A stretch of 64,000 nucleotides of DNA from Angiostrongylus vasorum (GCA_018806985.1 JADANN010000461.1:1116001-1180000); one strand, 5' to 3'. Numbered from the stretch's first letter, positions 30,990-42,270 are shown. Notes: generated from the letters alone by a model not told the origin. Program-made: numbers and translations.

Positions 30990-31280
30990 AAAAAGCAATA
31001 GACGAAACCAATGAAGAAAGGTTGAACAGTAATCCTAATCTAAAAGGAACACAATGAACTAGACAGCAAAAACACTAGAACAATGCACTTACTTGCTCGG
31101 AGTTTTTGAATGGGTTTGCAATAGGCAGATTTTGGATGTGTTTTGTTTTCATGGATCGCTTACGGGAAAACTGTGGTCACTTATGCCTTAAGAATCAGTT
31201 TGAATTGAAGCTTGGCATAAATAGTTAATAAATTCTTGGATTATTAATCTAACATAAGTTTGGTGAAAATGATTTACTAG
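30990..31280. other. Unassigned spacer
   Basis: About 290 bases without recognised content. Confidence 0.3.
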
Positions 31281-31284
31281 GCTA

Positions 31285-31330
31285 ACATCTCGACCCCCTT
31301 CGTCTTCTTCAGAGCTGGATTGATCCGGGA
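31285..31330 (-). mobile_element. PLE end fragment with hammerhead-like motif
   Basis: The complement contains CTGAAGA (31306-31312) then AGACGAAGGGGGTCGAGATG. It is too damaged for a functional ribozyme. Confidence 0.4.
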
Positions 31331-31489
31331 TCCGAATAAATCATTTTTACCAATCTCATATCCAGGAAGGACACCAATCATTCACTTTTTGCCGTCTGTT
31401 TTCTCCTACACTTTTCTTTTTTTATTGCCACTCTTTTTAGAACAGAAAATTACCACGTTTACGTTTTTTATTTACTGTCTACTTCAATT

Positions 31490-31745
31490 TTCACGGCAGG
31501 GTACTATGCGAAATCAACTACAACGATACTGAGATATTCGCAAAACTTGGACTCCGAGCAGATCGAACCACGGTTTTCCATTCCGGGGGCTCGTGAATTA
31601 CACACTGCGCCATGAACGCCCTTGCTCTAGGGTTTCTCTCAGCTAGTTTTCTATATACCAGTGCCATCAGCAATCATCCGTCAACGGGATTGATCTGGGG
31701 AGCTCACATCGTCATTGAACCAAGTTTAGAAAAACTACCGTTTCA
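31490..31745 (-). mobile_element. Family D copy
   Basis: The complement includes the CTGAGAGAAACC..GGGCGTTCATGGCGCAGTG module with GTTCGATCTGC as B box. Both tRNA-like boxes are clearer here than in most copies. Confidence 0.8.
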
Positions 31746-31749
31746 TTTA

Positions 31750-32095
31750 GCAGTAGCCTCGCTCTACAAATTTCGTTTGCGGTCCACAATAGTCAGTGTT
31801 GGTGAACGAATACATAGCGGCCATCGAAGCAGAAAAAATCAAAATGACAACTCCAAATAAAAAAGAACTGAAGTGGTCTCTATATCGTTAAATAAGGTAA
31901 CGACGAAACATTTGTTGGAAAGCAGAGAATGTGATTCATTCATTTTTTCGATACCTTTTTCTACTCGATGTGATCGAATGACCATGGAAACAGGTAACTG
32001 TCGCCAACAACCAAGAAAGTTAATGAGCATCGTTAGCGAACGGCTGAATCATCATTGGGCGTACATTCGTTAGAACTCGTTGAAATGTTAAAAAA
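31750..32095. other. Unassigned spacer
   Basis: About 345 bases. Short ORFs on both strands overlap and carry no motif. Confidence 0.3.
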
Positions 32096-32098
32096 TTT

Positions 32099-32450
32099 CA
32101 CGTAATACCCCTGCTCTGGAAAATTGTAATAGGCAGTAAAAAAACATTGTCGTTTCGATTACAGCCTCAGCTTGACTGGGTTCATTGCCAATTTGAGCTG
32201 CCCAGATCAATCCCGTTAACGGGTGATTGCTGATGGAACTGATTGATAGAAAACTAGCTGAGAGACATGCGAAACGAAGAACCCGTATGGTGTGGTGGTG
32301 AACGCGTTAACTTCCGGAAAGTGTGATAGAGCGTTCGTTCCCCACCGCAGACACCTACTGTCCGATGTTTTGTTGAAATCTCACCATTATTGTGGTTGAG
32401 TCGCACGTAATACCCTGCCAGAAAAATTGTAATAAGTAGTAAATAAGAAG
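32099..32450 (+). mobile_element. Family D copy with repeated ends
   Basis: A stretch of about 41 bases beginning CACGTAATACCC at 32099 recurs at 32404 (CACGTAATACCCTGCC), 305 bases on. As in the copy at 25815, more than one unit is present head to tail. Confidence 0.85.
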
Positions 32451-32559
32451 TTAATATTAAAAAGTTCCTTAAATGACAAAAAAATAACCAAGAATAGAAT
32501 GAGGATTGTCATAAGATTACCGCAACTGTTATTTGTTACTCATGTAGTCCAAACCACAG

Positions 32560-32850
32560 AGGATAAAGCATTTGGCATTGATAAATTTCTGGATAATGCG
32601 CCATGTATTGGAATCGGTTCGAGACATCGTAGAGAGATGGACTGCATATTTGACCTATACAATGACTTGCGGAGGATACCGATGTTTAAAGTCCAAGTAT
32701 TCACCCTTCTAGAGAATTTTGGCGCCAACCTGCGACGAAGTCGGAGGGAGAGGATTGGTGAGTTTGCAGCGCGAGGTCGAACCAAACACCACGTCTGCAC
32801 TGCAGGCACCTTTAGGCACTACGTTACGCACATCCACCTGTTTAATGTCA
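32560..32850 (-). mobile_element. SINE-A copy, diverged
   Basis: The complement has GTAACGTAGTGCCTAAAGG (A-box remnant), GGTTCGACCTCGC (B box) and the ATGGCGCATTATCC 3' landmark. The 158-codon plus ORF over 32499-32975 mostly reads this repeat. Confidence 0.65.
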
Positions 32851-32869
32851 TAAATTCTATCGATTTCCT

Positions 32870-33420
32870 CAAAAAAGCCTGTCTAGTCGACACTGGGAGT
32901 AGTACCAGAAAGTGGGGGTTTTCTTCCTGTCACAGCGACTTTCAAAAATATGAGGGAACTTTACTTATGTTTTGAAATAGGGACTCAACTATTCTTTAAC
33001 GGAATTCTAATTTCTAACTAATAAAGGGTCTGAAAAAGTTTCAAAAATTTCGAACAATGCCCTCACCTTTACAGGACAACATATCCAGTGTCCTTGTGGT
33101 TGTATTTCTTTTAATCCCAGAAATGAATAAAGTTCCAAAAACTATTCGGTTCAATGGGCTAAGAGCAAGAGTAACTCTCGTCTCCGGCTTGTTATGTATC
33201 CTATGGAACCATTTTGCTCCTGCTTTCATATGTAAATAAAAGTTTTCACCTTAGAAAAGTTTCGTAGTATTTGAGACTTATTTCCTCACCACTCTTAAGT
33301 GTTGTCGATGCCTAAAAAGAATTAACAAAGAAAGAACATAGTAGTTTTCAAATAGGGCCTTGATATAAATGAAGACAGAACAAAATCACTGCCCAACACG
33401 TTTTGAATTCTTTTCTCGGA
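32870..33420. other. Unassigned spacer
   Basis: About 550 bases. Sixty-codon ORFs occur on both strands at 33041-33239, in the same DNA, so at most one could be real. Confidence 0.3.
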
Positions 33421-33427
33421 TGTGTAC

Positions 33428-33700
33428 ATTACAACACATGTAGCGAAATGGTTAGAATCGCAGAGCAATAAACGCGCGACCTTGGGTTCGATTAAGTTTA
33501 ACGGGCTGGCTGGCCAAGCTTTCCATACTATGGGGCCGACAAAGTGGTACCAGACTCTTGTGGTAGGATAGTAGCACTGAGTTCACACATTGGGAGAATG
33601 ACAATTCATTTCAGAATCTAAGTTTGCGGTCGATCATCTCCACGATTAGAGTCAAATGCACGGCGCTTCTCCGAGAGCAATAACATGGTTCCTACGAACG
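33428..33700 (+). mobile_element. SINE-A copy, diverged
   Basis: A box TGTAGCGAAATGGTTAGAATC and B box TGGGTTCGATTAAG. Middle landmarks GTGGTACCAGACTCTTG and 3' CGGCGCTTCTCCGAG are present. Confidence 0.7.
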
Positions 33701-33734
33701 TTAACTAGAGTGAAGAAAAAAATAGTACGCAGTT

Positions 33735-34018
33735 GCTAAAAGTTGTATATTGTGACTCCGACTACAGCCTCAGTCTATTTGGGTTTAATGCCGATTTGTG
33801 CCTTCTAGATCATTCCCGTTGACGGATGATTGCTGATGGCACCGTCAGATGGAAAACTGGCGGAAAGGAAAAGCAAGAGCTTCAGTGGTGCGGCGGGTAA
33901 CACGTGAGCCCCAGGGTAATAGCGGTTCCATCTGGCCTGGGCTCGAGTTTTACAAATATCTCAACACCATTGTGGTTGCATTTGCTTACTTGGACAAATA
34001 ATAGGCAGTGGTTTAAAG
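33735..34018 (+). mobile_element. Family D copy, plus partner
   Basis: TGTGACTCCGACTACAGCCTC through GCGGTTCCATCTGG to GCAGTGGTTTAAAG. Followed at once by a minus-strand copy. Confidence 0.78.
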
Positions 34019-34019
34019 T

Positions 34020-34320
34020 TATAGATTGTTAACTAAAGTATTATGTGAACTATGACGACAACGATGCTGGGATATGAGCGAAATTTGGGACCTCAAGTGG
34101 ACTTCGAACTGGCGATTACCTCTTACGAGGCTAGACGTGCTACCCACTGCACCAACCGAAGCCCTTGCCTTGTCTTCCAGTCTGTTATTTATCCCTAATG
34201 GTGCTATCAGCAGCAATCGCTTGCCAATGGTAACGATCTGGAGAGTACAAATCGGCATTAAATCCAGCTAAGTTGAAGCTGCAGTCGAAACCACCACGTT
34301 TGATTATTGCCTATTCGTTC
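34020..34320 (-). mobile_element. Family D copy, minus partner
   Basis: The complement shows GATTTAATGCCGATTTGTACT, GCGATTGCTGCTGATAGC and a GTGCAGTGGGTAGCACG A box. It lies tail to tail with the copy before it and head to head with the one after it. Confidence 0.78.
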
Positions 34321-34411
34321 GCTGAATACGGGTGACACAGTAAGATTCTATCCCTATTATGAAAGTAGAGCATGCCAATAGAATAAAGACAAGACTGAGA
34401 GAAAGAAAAAG

Positions 34412-34590
34412 TAGGGGGCGTCGTTTGGCGTAGTGGATATCACGTGAGCACCGCTAAGGGAACCGCTGGTCTAAAAGCACAGCTGAAGTTTCGAGTGTTG
34501 CTCATATCCCAACGTCTCTCTTGTTCTTTTTTCACATAGTACCCTATCGTGAAAACGAAAGGTTAGGCAGTAAAGAAACTGTTAACACAT
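34412..34590 (+). mobile_element. Family D copy, 3' part with clear A box
   Basis: TGGCGTAGTGG at 34426-34436 fits the A-box consensus exactly. The copy starts at the tRNA-like module, without the CAGCCTCAGC block. Confidence 0.7.
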
Positions 34591-34594
34591 TGCT

Positions 34595-34930
34595 GACTAG
34601 AGTACTTCGTTTCCTTTTCTAATCAGGATTTCACAAAAATCGTCTCCCGTTTTCGTGCTAGATAAACGATGAATCAGACTGGTGAGTCAGTGGAGATGTT
34701 TTTTGTCGCGGGGAAAGCGATCAGAGTTCATATTTTTATTTCTTTCATTTCTAAAATCGATCACAATCATTAATGATCCATTTCATAGTAGGGTCGTATC
34801 CCATTTCATAGCTTATAATTAGACTGTAATTGTATCTACCAACTAGGGACATTTTAAAAATGCTACGTTCTTCAGCAAAAAACTATGTTTTATGCGAGGT
34901 TTTAAATAAGTACCTGTTCCAATTGTTCAC
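34595..34930. other. Unassigned spacer
   Basis: About 335 bases with no recognised content. Confidence 0.3.
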
Positions 34931-34934
34931 AACG

Positions 34935-35046
34935 AACTTTTCTACCTCTTTAGGACCGAGAACTTAGTATCAAGCGTGTCTTGGGAAAACTCCTTGCGAT
35001 CCAGAAAGGCCTACGACTGTCTGTGGTGAAGATCTGGGAGCGCTTT
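34935..35046 (+). mobile_element. Family C fragment
   Basis: Contains AGTATCAAGCGTG, CTCCTTGCGATCCAG and CTGTCTGTGGTGAAGATCTGG, the middle of family C. It is cut by the following D copy. Confidence 0.6.
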
Positions 35047-35047
35047 A

Positions 35048-35270
35048 GCATGGCTATCCCTGGACTTCAGAGACAAGCGAAACGAAGGACCCGCATGGTG
35101 TGGTGGTGAACGCTTACTCCCCGGAAAGGACAATAGCGCGTTCGTTCCCCACCATAAGCACTACCTGCGGTCCAGAGTTTTGCAAATATCTCAGCATCAT
35201 TGAAGTTATATTTCGCAATATACCCTGCCGTTAAAAAGCGTAGACAGTAAATAATAAGTTAAAATTCAGA
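35048..35270 (+). mobile_element. Family D copy
   Basis: Starts at GACAAGCGAAACGAAGGACC and ends at AGACAGTAAATAATAAGTT. Close to the consensus of the 8311 and 25815 copies. Confidence 0.82.
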
Positions 35271-35274
35271 AAGA

Positions 35275-35400
35275 AGTTTGGAAATCCTCAGAGAACTGTC
35301 AAATCGACACAGAAATCAGAAGGCTTTCATGGATGACCATTGCTAGAGAACTACCTAGTGAAAGAACTGCTGGGATGCGCCTAATGAATGACGCCAAAAC
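35275..35400 (+). mobile_element. SINE-B 3' part
   Basis: GGAAATCCTCAGAGAACTGTC, AGGCTTTCATGGATGACC and GAACTGCTGGGATGCG follow the SINE-B 3' order. Head missing. Confidence 0.6.
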
Positions 35401-35404
35401 ATGA

Positions 35405-36455
35405 TTAACTCGATAAAAACAAATTATGATTCATAACCTCGTTTTCTCCCCTAATGGTTACGGTCCAATTCTTTTTTTCGTTTTTTTCTTTGCCCTTTTT
35501 TCTCACGGTTCCCTCGATTCATGTCAGTAGATCAAATTTGCTGGTTGGTCAGATTTTCTATGGACGGTCCTAAAAATCAGTATGAAGTAAACTGTTAGCC
35601 GATTGATGAAACTAAAGCTGCAGACGAAAGAGTTACAAAAGAAATGACTAAATGTGTGGAAGAAGACCGTAGCTATCTTATTTTGATTGGGACTAAATCA
35701 ATCTTCCTCTATTGCATCGAAGCCATGAGGTTCATCGACTTAAATATTTACGATCATTCGCCTAAAACATTGGCACCTTCCGAACGGTTTCTCTTGTTAC
35801 TTGTTTTCGTCTCCTTAGGAACTTGCAAGAGAAGAAAACACGAAGAAGAGAAGAACGAAGAAGAAGTAGGAACAGAGAAATGAGAAAAAAAAGGGAAAAA
35901 TAAAAGAGAAAAAGAAGAAAACAGGAGAGCAGGAATAGCTGGAAAGACGAAAACACGAAAAAAGTGGAATACGAAGAGAGGAAAGGAGGAAAAGAAGAAA
36001 ACGGGGGAAAGATGATGAAATGAAAAGAAGAAAAGAGGAAAGTGAGGTAGCACGAAGGAGAAACGTTTATGATTATTAATGAGAAATATCTTACGATCGG
36101 AAATCGCAGCATTTTCAAGGACGACACATTACGCTACGAGAACACCGACCGATCTCAACAACCGGCATCCGGCCGTCAAATAGCCATCAATCCTGATTAA
36201 CGATTAGTTTAAGACTCAATTTTTCCTTTCGGCCGCGGATTTCACTAGTTTCTTTCTTTAACCGGAATCAAAACATTTACAAAGGAAGATCTGCTTCGTC
36301 AGTCGAAGCTAAAAACTTCGTATCTGGCGAAAAAATCGAATGAGATTTCCGCAAGACCACTTTCACTTTCTGATTTGTGACCACTAGCGAATATAAATTG
36401 ATATATGGCGATGAGCTGCGAATTCATAACATATTTCTAAGATTTTTTAAGGATA
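35405..36455. other. Unassigned region with GA-rich tract
   Basis: From about 35815 to 36060 the plus strand is almost all A and G (AAGAAGAGAAGAACGAAGAAG). It yields Phe/Ser/Leu-rich minus-strand ORFs of 99-121 codons that are compositional artefacts. The rest is unassigned. Confidence 0.4.
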
Positions 36456-36461
36456 GTAAGG

Positions 36462-36735
36462 ATAAAGACTAAGCGTTACACGCTGACAAATACCTTAGGG
36501 ATGCGCTATGCATTGGATTCCATTCGTAGCAACGTAGAGTTGAACAGATACACGTTTGGCTTCTACAACAAGTTGTGGGAGTTGATGACAATGTATCACA
36601 CTATTGTTACTATCCTCCATGAGAAGTGTGTTACAAAAATTCGCAAGCCCAGGATATTGTATCTTAACGTGATCGAACCGTCGACCGGCCCTTTGTGTAT
36701 TTTACGGCATTTCTAATCACTATGGCATTCACTCC
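36462..36735 (-). mobile_element. SINE-A copy, diverged
   Basis: Landmarks CTTAGGGATGCGCTATGCATT and GCAACGTAGAGTTGAA match. The complement of 36675-36690 gives GGTTCGATCACG (a B-box remnant). Confidence 0.65.
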
Positions 36736-36739
36736 CGAT

Positions 36740-37210
36740 CGATTAAGTGTTACATGGATTACACAAAGTTTTTCTGACTTCCCAATAGGTTAGAAAAAAT
36801 CGATGGAGTTAGGCATATTAGGTCAAAAACCTTAGCAGAAACGGTTAAAAGAAAGAAACGACACGAGGTGTGACCTAATGACACCTAGCAAGCTATTTAC
36901 AAAATGGTGAAGCTTGTATCTATCGTACCGGCTTGCGGACCTGCTTGGATATAGATGCTTGGTTTCTGGATTTCCCATAAGAATAAAAAGCAAGACTGGC
37001 CATTTATATTTGCACAGCACTTAGATTCAACGCTGACTTTAGTTTAAGCGGCTGATTTTTTTCGAGTGGTTTATCCTTGAAAGTAGTGGTCGTTGACTTC
37101 AAGGGTATGCTGAGTGGGTCAATATTTCTGTAAGCAATCCGAGTTCCGTTTCGGGTTGTAACACACAGAACTTCTTCTATCCTATAAAATTGTTTCGAGA
37201 AAGGAAAAGC
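36740..37210. other. Unassigned spacer
   Basis: About 470 bases. No recognised content. Confidence 0.3.
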
Positions 37211-37214
37211 TAGA

Positions 37215-37498
37215 CCAGATTTTTGATATTTACAAAACGCCGGACCGCAGGTGTCTGCGGTAGGGACCGAACGCGCTATTACCCTTTTCGGGGTGAACGC
37301 GTTCACCACCACACCATACGGGTTCTTCGTTTCGCATGTCTCTCAGCCAGCTTTCTATCGATCGGTGCCATCAGCAGTCATCCGTAGACGGGATTGATTT
37401 ACCCAAATCGGCAACGAAATCCAGTTATGTTGGGGCTGTAGTCGAAATCACAATGTCAATTTTTTCATTTAATGCCTATTACAACTTTTCATGGCAGG
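37215..37498 (-). mobile_element. Family D copy, minus partner
   Basis: Complete unit on the minus strand, ending with the CCTGCCATGAAAAGTTG block. Joined directly to a plus-strand copy. Confidence 0.82.
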
Positions 37499-37745
37499 GT
37501 GGGTGATTGCTGATGGAGCTGATCGATAGTACTAGCTGAGAGACAGGCGAAACGAAGGACCCGTATGGTGTGGTGTTGAACGCGTTAGCCCCCTGAAAGG
37601 GTGATAGCGCTTTCATTCCTCCACCGTGGACAGCTGGGGTCCGGAGATTTGCAAATGTCTCAGCATCATTGTGGTTGTATCACACGTAATGCTCTGCCAT
37701 GAAAAACTGTAATAGGCGTTAAGTGAAAGGTTAACATTGTGATTT
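37499..37745 (+). mobile_element. Family D copy, plus partner
   Basis: Starts GGTGATTGCTGATGGAGC and runs to GTTAACATTGTGATTTTG. The start point differs from other copies, so the unit is permuted. Confidence 0.82.
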
Positions 37746-37749
37746 TGAC

Positions 37750-38520
37750 CAGCTTTGTTGTCAATAAGAAACTAATGTTTACAAGCCACTGTCGCGTATG
37801 TTCCAAAGAACCAATGAATCTTAAAAATATTGACGACTTTGATTAATCTTATAAAAATTGAGATTGAAAGAAAAAATAAAGGGATTGGCAGTTGTCCGTT
37901 GTGCAAGTTCGATCCTTCGCATTAAAAAAAATCACTTTTAATTCATAATTCACTCATCCTAAACAATTGAAGAGTTCTTCGACGGCCAGGGAGTATAGAT
38001 GGAACCAAGAACTACACGCATTCAAGTGGCGCCTCATCTCTATGCGACACACGAACTTCATAGAAATTGGCAGATTTTTCCGATGTGAATTGGTTCCAAT
38101 TCATACGCGCGTGAAGGCAAATGGTAACGAAACTTTAAGCAAGCTTAGTTTTGAGTCGGCTTTATTTAACAAGATGAAAGCTGCTAGCTTCTGTAGATCC
38201 TTGCGAGAAAATATAAATCCTGGTTCTCCTCAGCCGAAAACTTACTCATATCTTCTTTCGATGTGCCCAGCAATACGAATAGGGCAATAATCGAACTACC
38301 TAGGTTTCATTTAGAAGGCCGATTTACTTCCCGCCAATATATCATTGGTATCTTTTCCGGTTGCCAAGAGTTAAATAAATTTACAACTGAAATAAGTTTT
38401 CGAAAAGGTTCCCTAAAGCAGTGAAGCGATTAAACAAAGCTCTTTCTACAAGTACGGAGGTCTCAAACTTCGTCTGATCTGCTCTTCGAAGAGTGAATCT
38501 CGCTTTTCAGAAAACAATGT
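37750..38520. other. Unassigned region with one candidate frame
   Basis: A plus-strand ORF without a normal ATG spans 37967-38290 (107 codons). It is not low-complexity and includes ELHAFKWRLISMRHTNF and FFRCELVPIHTRVKANGN. I do not recognise it; it could be an exon or an eroded element protein. No clear splice sites flank it. Confidence 0.22.
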
Positions 38521-38529
38521 TCTGATCAA

Positions 38530-38841
38530 TGTTTACTTTTTCACTTTGCTGGCTACTGCAATTTTTTTATGGCAGGGCTTTATGCGAAATACAATCATAA
38601 TGGTGCTGATATATTAGCAAAAACTCCGGACCACACGTATCTGCGGTGTGGAACGAACGCACTGTTACCCTTTCCGGGGCTAACGCGTTCACCACCACAA
38701 CATTGGGAATCATTCGTTTCGCATGTCTCTCAGCTAGTTTTCTATCGATCGGTGCCATCAGCAATGATCCGTCAACGGGTTCGATCTGGGCAGCCCGAAT
38801 GGGTATTGGACCAAGTTAAGTTGAGGCTGTAGCTGAAATCA
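38530..38841 (-). mobile_element. Family D copy, minus partner
   Basis: Complement carries GCTGAGAGACATGCGAAACG and the whole unit in order, ending at GATTTCAGCTACAGCC. Joined to a short plus copy. Confidence 0.8.
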
Positions 38842-38930
38842 GCCAAAGAGGGTAACAGCGCGGTCGTTCCTCACCAGAGAAACCTGCGGTCAGGAGTTTT
38901 GCAAATGTCTCAGCATCACTGTAAAGTTCT
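38842..38930 (+). mobile_element. Family D fragment, plus partner
   Basis: Begins inside the tRNA-like module (AAAGAGGGTAACAGCGCGG) and ends TGTCTCAGCATCACTG. About 85 bases. Confidence 0.75.
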
Positions 38931-38934
38931 GATC

Positions 38935-39610
38935 ATTCTTGTATGTAATCTTCTCGAAAGAATTCGAAAAAAGGTAAGCGTTCCAATAAGTCGAAGTGCA
39001 GAGAAAGAACTTTCCTCTTCTATGTTTTCTTCAGGAACAATTTAGTTTAGTAAAGCAAGCTTCAACCGAAATTAGCTATAATAACTTTACAATGAAGTAA
39101 TGAGAGTATTGGAACCAAAAATCCAGAGGAAAATTCGAATGAGATCAAGTTTAATGACACCTTGGTCGATTTACATCTATTTATTGTCAGTACGTCAATC
39201 GTCTTTACTGTGTGTTTTTTCTTACAGTTACACTGATGATACAAAAATAAAGAACAACCATCTGAAATACGATGAGCTAAGAAAGCGATGCAAGGTGTTC
39301 GCCAATAAGTCTGCTTGTCATTAACCGGTTCTCCAACAGGATCAAGCTGCAGTCATTACCAGACTGTTTCTTTATAGCAGTCAGTGTTTATCTACGACAG
39401 TGTTCAGATGAGTTATTGACTTAGGACATTCGATTTTCTCAGGAATCTAGTCGGAAACAATACGCTGTAGCAGGATCCCCTAACTAAAAACTAAAGACCC
39501 CTATACCCTATAAGCCCCTAAAACCCTATAAGCTCAGTTAAAACAGTAGGCAACAGATCATGGATTTCAGCAAGATTATTGGGTTTAAGCTTTAAACTCA
39601 AGTATGCTAT
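38935..39610. other. Unassigned region
   Basis: About 670 bases. A tract at 39478-39535 repeats CCCTATAAGC/CCCCTA-like units imperfectly. A 74-codon ORF (39100-39324) has no motif. Confidence 0.3.
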
Positions 39611-39617
39611 AAAGGAT

Positions 39618-39935
39618 AAAGGACGAAGGACAAACGATCAGGCCGTCATCAATCCTCAATCCTTCAACTATACGCCATCTAGTCGACTCCATTCGTAGCA
39701 GGGTAGAGGTGATTGAATACATGTTTTTCTTAAATAATGATTCGCAGCGTTTTACCAATATGTCATGTTAGTGCTTTTCCACTCATTAAAACCACCCACT
39801 TACTGTATTTCCTACAGGTCGTTCCATTACAAATTACCCGACCCACAGGAATCAAAGTTTGACTAATCAGAGGCGTTGAATCGAACCAACGAAAACGTGT
39901 TGGAACCTGTAACCACTGTGCTACATGCATCCAGA
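39618..39935 (-). mobile_element. SINE-A copy, diverged
   Basis: The complement gives GATGCATGTAGCACAGTGGTTA (A box), then GGTTCGATTCAACG (B box). The tail side is a run of GGATAAAGGACGAAGGAC. Confidence 0.7.
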
Positions 39936-39939
39936 CCAC

Positions 39940-40440
39940 GTCATAGAGAGCTTTCGATGAATGAACTAGTACTAGGTAGCAGAACACAACACTGCTTTCA
40001 CTTTGTTTGGATTCAGAATTGTGGAGGACTGATTGATTAGCAGAACAGATGAACAAGAAGTACAGCGATGTTTGAACGTGAAAGTGTGTGAGTCTAACGA
40101 TAAATGGAGTGTTTGTGATCCGCAAGAAAGAATCCATCTGCTCATTCTGCGCACCTCCGCAGAAACTCCACATTATACCTTATAAATAAAGTCTGCGCTG
40201 AAAGTCAAGCAGAACAGTACCTTAGAAGGTGTTTAGTGCCTTAAAAGGTGTTCTTCTATTCTTGAGGAGCACTTTTGTAAACCGTTCTATAAAACCAGAG
40301 AAGAAAGAACTATTTGTGGAAGAAGATCTTTGGAAAATCTACGAAAGCTCGAAAAAAAAACTAAGTAACTATCTAGCATAAATTATTTCTAAGCATTCCT
40401 GCCACCATGGGCGAGCCGCATAGCACGTGTTTGCAAAATA
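39940..40440. other. Unassigned spacer
   Basis: About 500 bases. The 136-codon minus ORF (39763-40173) starts here and runs into SINE-A; not called as a gene. Confidence 0.3.
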
Positions 40441-40449
40441 TGCAGACTA

Positions 40450-40750
40450 ATGGCGCGAGTAACGCAGTCGTTAGAGGTGCTATATGATACATAGTGGGTG
40501 TTTGTCTTCTTCGATCCGGCAGCGGGGCAGACCAAACCTTTATCCCTTTCGGGTGGCAAATTGAAGCAAATTTATTAAGCAGAATAAAAATATGAACTTG
40601 ATCCACCGATAGGCTAGCACGAATCATCATTGGAACTAGCTAAATACGCGTTCAGTCACACTCTACGATGTTACGAATAGGTTCCAATGGATGGTACATT
40701 CCTAGGTGATTGACCAACGTCGAGATCCCTTGCGCTTCATTTAAATCGGA
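40450..40750 (+). mobile_element. SINE-A copy, diverged
   Basis: A box GAGTAACGCAGTCGTTAGAGG. The B box is degraded. 3' CATTCCTAGGTGATTGACCAACG is clear. Confidence 0.65.
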
Positions 40751-40754
40751 ACAA

Positions 40755-41420
40755 TTTTGATTACGACCAAGTGCTGCAGTTATCCTGAAGGATCAATATA
40801 TCGATTTCTTAGTGATTTCACACGAGACTGAACGACATTTCCTTGCACCTGACGTGTTAATATCATATATCATGTATCGTATCGTACATATCATCAGATG
40901 GCAATATTATGCAAACAATAACTAAGCTCCAAAGAGTTGATTCAGTTTCGCAATTTTACAACTGGGATTTCGTTTCCTGGATGATTGCACTGATTAGAGA
41001 AATTGATGTCGTTGAAAGAACACCTACAGGAAGAATGAAAGTTTCAAGGCAAACACCTTTGCCATCCGAGTAGACCTACATACCTACCGTTGCTTTCTAA
41101 GGTAAATACAGATCTCCCCGTGTATGTCTCTGTAGTGGGAGACACCGAAGCTTCCTGGGCACCGTAATTCGTAGAAATCCTTGAAGGACTATACTTGACC
41201 AGTATTCAACATCTCAGTGGGGGGCAGGAGATAACTATTCGTAAGCGTGTATCCGAACTGAAGAGTGATCAGTAAGTGAACGAAATGTCATGTTAAAGAC
41301 AGACAATTTAAGTAGTAAACTATCGAAATCCATGTATTGCAGAATTTGCTGCAATGGTATACAACCAGATGAGAATTAGGACCTTTTTTGAATACAATTA
41401 TTAAAAATATTTTCGATTAC
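40755..41420. other. Unassigned region, possible intron side
   Basis: About 670 bases ending in ATTTTCGATTACAG, a good nematode 3' splice acceptor at 41409-41422. Nothing else recognised. Confidence 0.3.
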
Positions 41421-41422
41421 AG

Positions 41423-41850
41423 GAAAAAATTTGAGCTGGTAGGCGGTTGTGTGATGTTCGGAAAGGGTCAAAAACAAGCAGTAGTGAAGAATGTAAAGCC
41501 GCATCGGATCAAAACCTCAGCTCTATTTAATGTGGACGAGTTCCCGATTGAAAAACATCGACAACAACGACGACGACTCATCCCTACTTCTAGCACTATC
41601 CGATTACAAAGCTGTTCCGGAAAAACTGTCGAGTTCCAGTCAAATACAGTGGTCTGAGCAGAAAGCCTTAGATAACGTTTTACGTAACATTCTTCCGGAT
41701 TTTTCCAAACAGCAAGCTTTTCTAGGCTCGTGTCATCTAGAGGAAAACGGTCTCTTCAATAAAAATAGTACAAAAAAAACAGTCACCACAATGAGTTCGA
41801 ATTTAAAGGAACAAATAATAAATAATAAGAATCCGCTGGAGTTCTCATAA
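41423..41850 (+). pseudogene. Possible host exon, frameshifted, unidentified
   Basis: Begins right after a good 3' splice acceptor (ATTTTCGATTACAG). One frame reads KKFELVGGCVMFGKG and further KPHRIKTSALFNVDEF before degenerating into Arg/Gln runs. From about 41545 the next frame becomes protein-like (NIDNNDDDSSLLLALSDYKA, later QKALDNVLRNILPDF and MSSNLKEQIINNKNPLEFS) and ends at a stop at 41850. This looks like one coding exon with a frameshift near 41540-41570, acidic and Ser-rich. I do not recognise the family. Alternatives are two exons or chance. Confidence 0.35.
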
Positions 41851-41854
41851 TACT

Positions 41855-42015
41855 TGCTTCTTTCACGCAGCCAAAGTAGTTAACCTTTTTCTTGGTCACT
41901 GCGTGTCCTCAGCTGATCAATTACTGTTGTTGGAAAGTGCTGAATGCGATGAGACCTTGGTCTCCTTTCAAGGATAATAGTAGGAAGATAACAAGATTAT
42001 TTAGCAATAAAAGAC
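41855..42015. other. Unassigned spacer
   Basis: About 160 bases between the candidate exon and a D copy. Confidence 0.3.
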
Positions 42016-42019
42016 AGCT

Positions 42020-42270
42020 GCAACCACAATGATGCTGAGATATTTGCAAAACTACGGACCGCAGGTGTCTGCAGTGGGAAACGAATGTGCAGCCACCCTT
42101 TCCGGGGCTAACGAATTCACCACCACACCATGCGAGCCCCTTTCACCAGTCACTGAGCTAGTTCTATCGATCAGCGCCATCAGCAATCACCCATCAACGG
42201 GAATGATCTGCAGCCGAAATCGGCAATGAACCTAGTTAAGCTGAGGCTGTGGTTGAAATCATAATACTAA
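42020..42270 (-). mobile_element. Family D copy
   Basis: The complement includes GTGATTGCTGATGGCGCTG, the module with GGAAAGGGTGGC, and TGCAAATATCTCAGC. Confidence 0.8.

Noticed and set aside
32499..32975. 158-codon plus-strand ORF
   Set aside because: Most of it is antisense SINE-A sequence.
35754..36127. Minus-strand ORFs of 99-121 codons rich in Phe/Ser/Leu
   Set aside because: Simple complement of a GA-rich tract.
39478..39535. Repeated CCCTATAAGC-like units considered as telomere-type repeat
   Set aside because: Not the nematode TTAGGC motif; only a few imperfect units.
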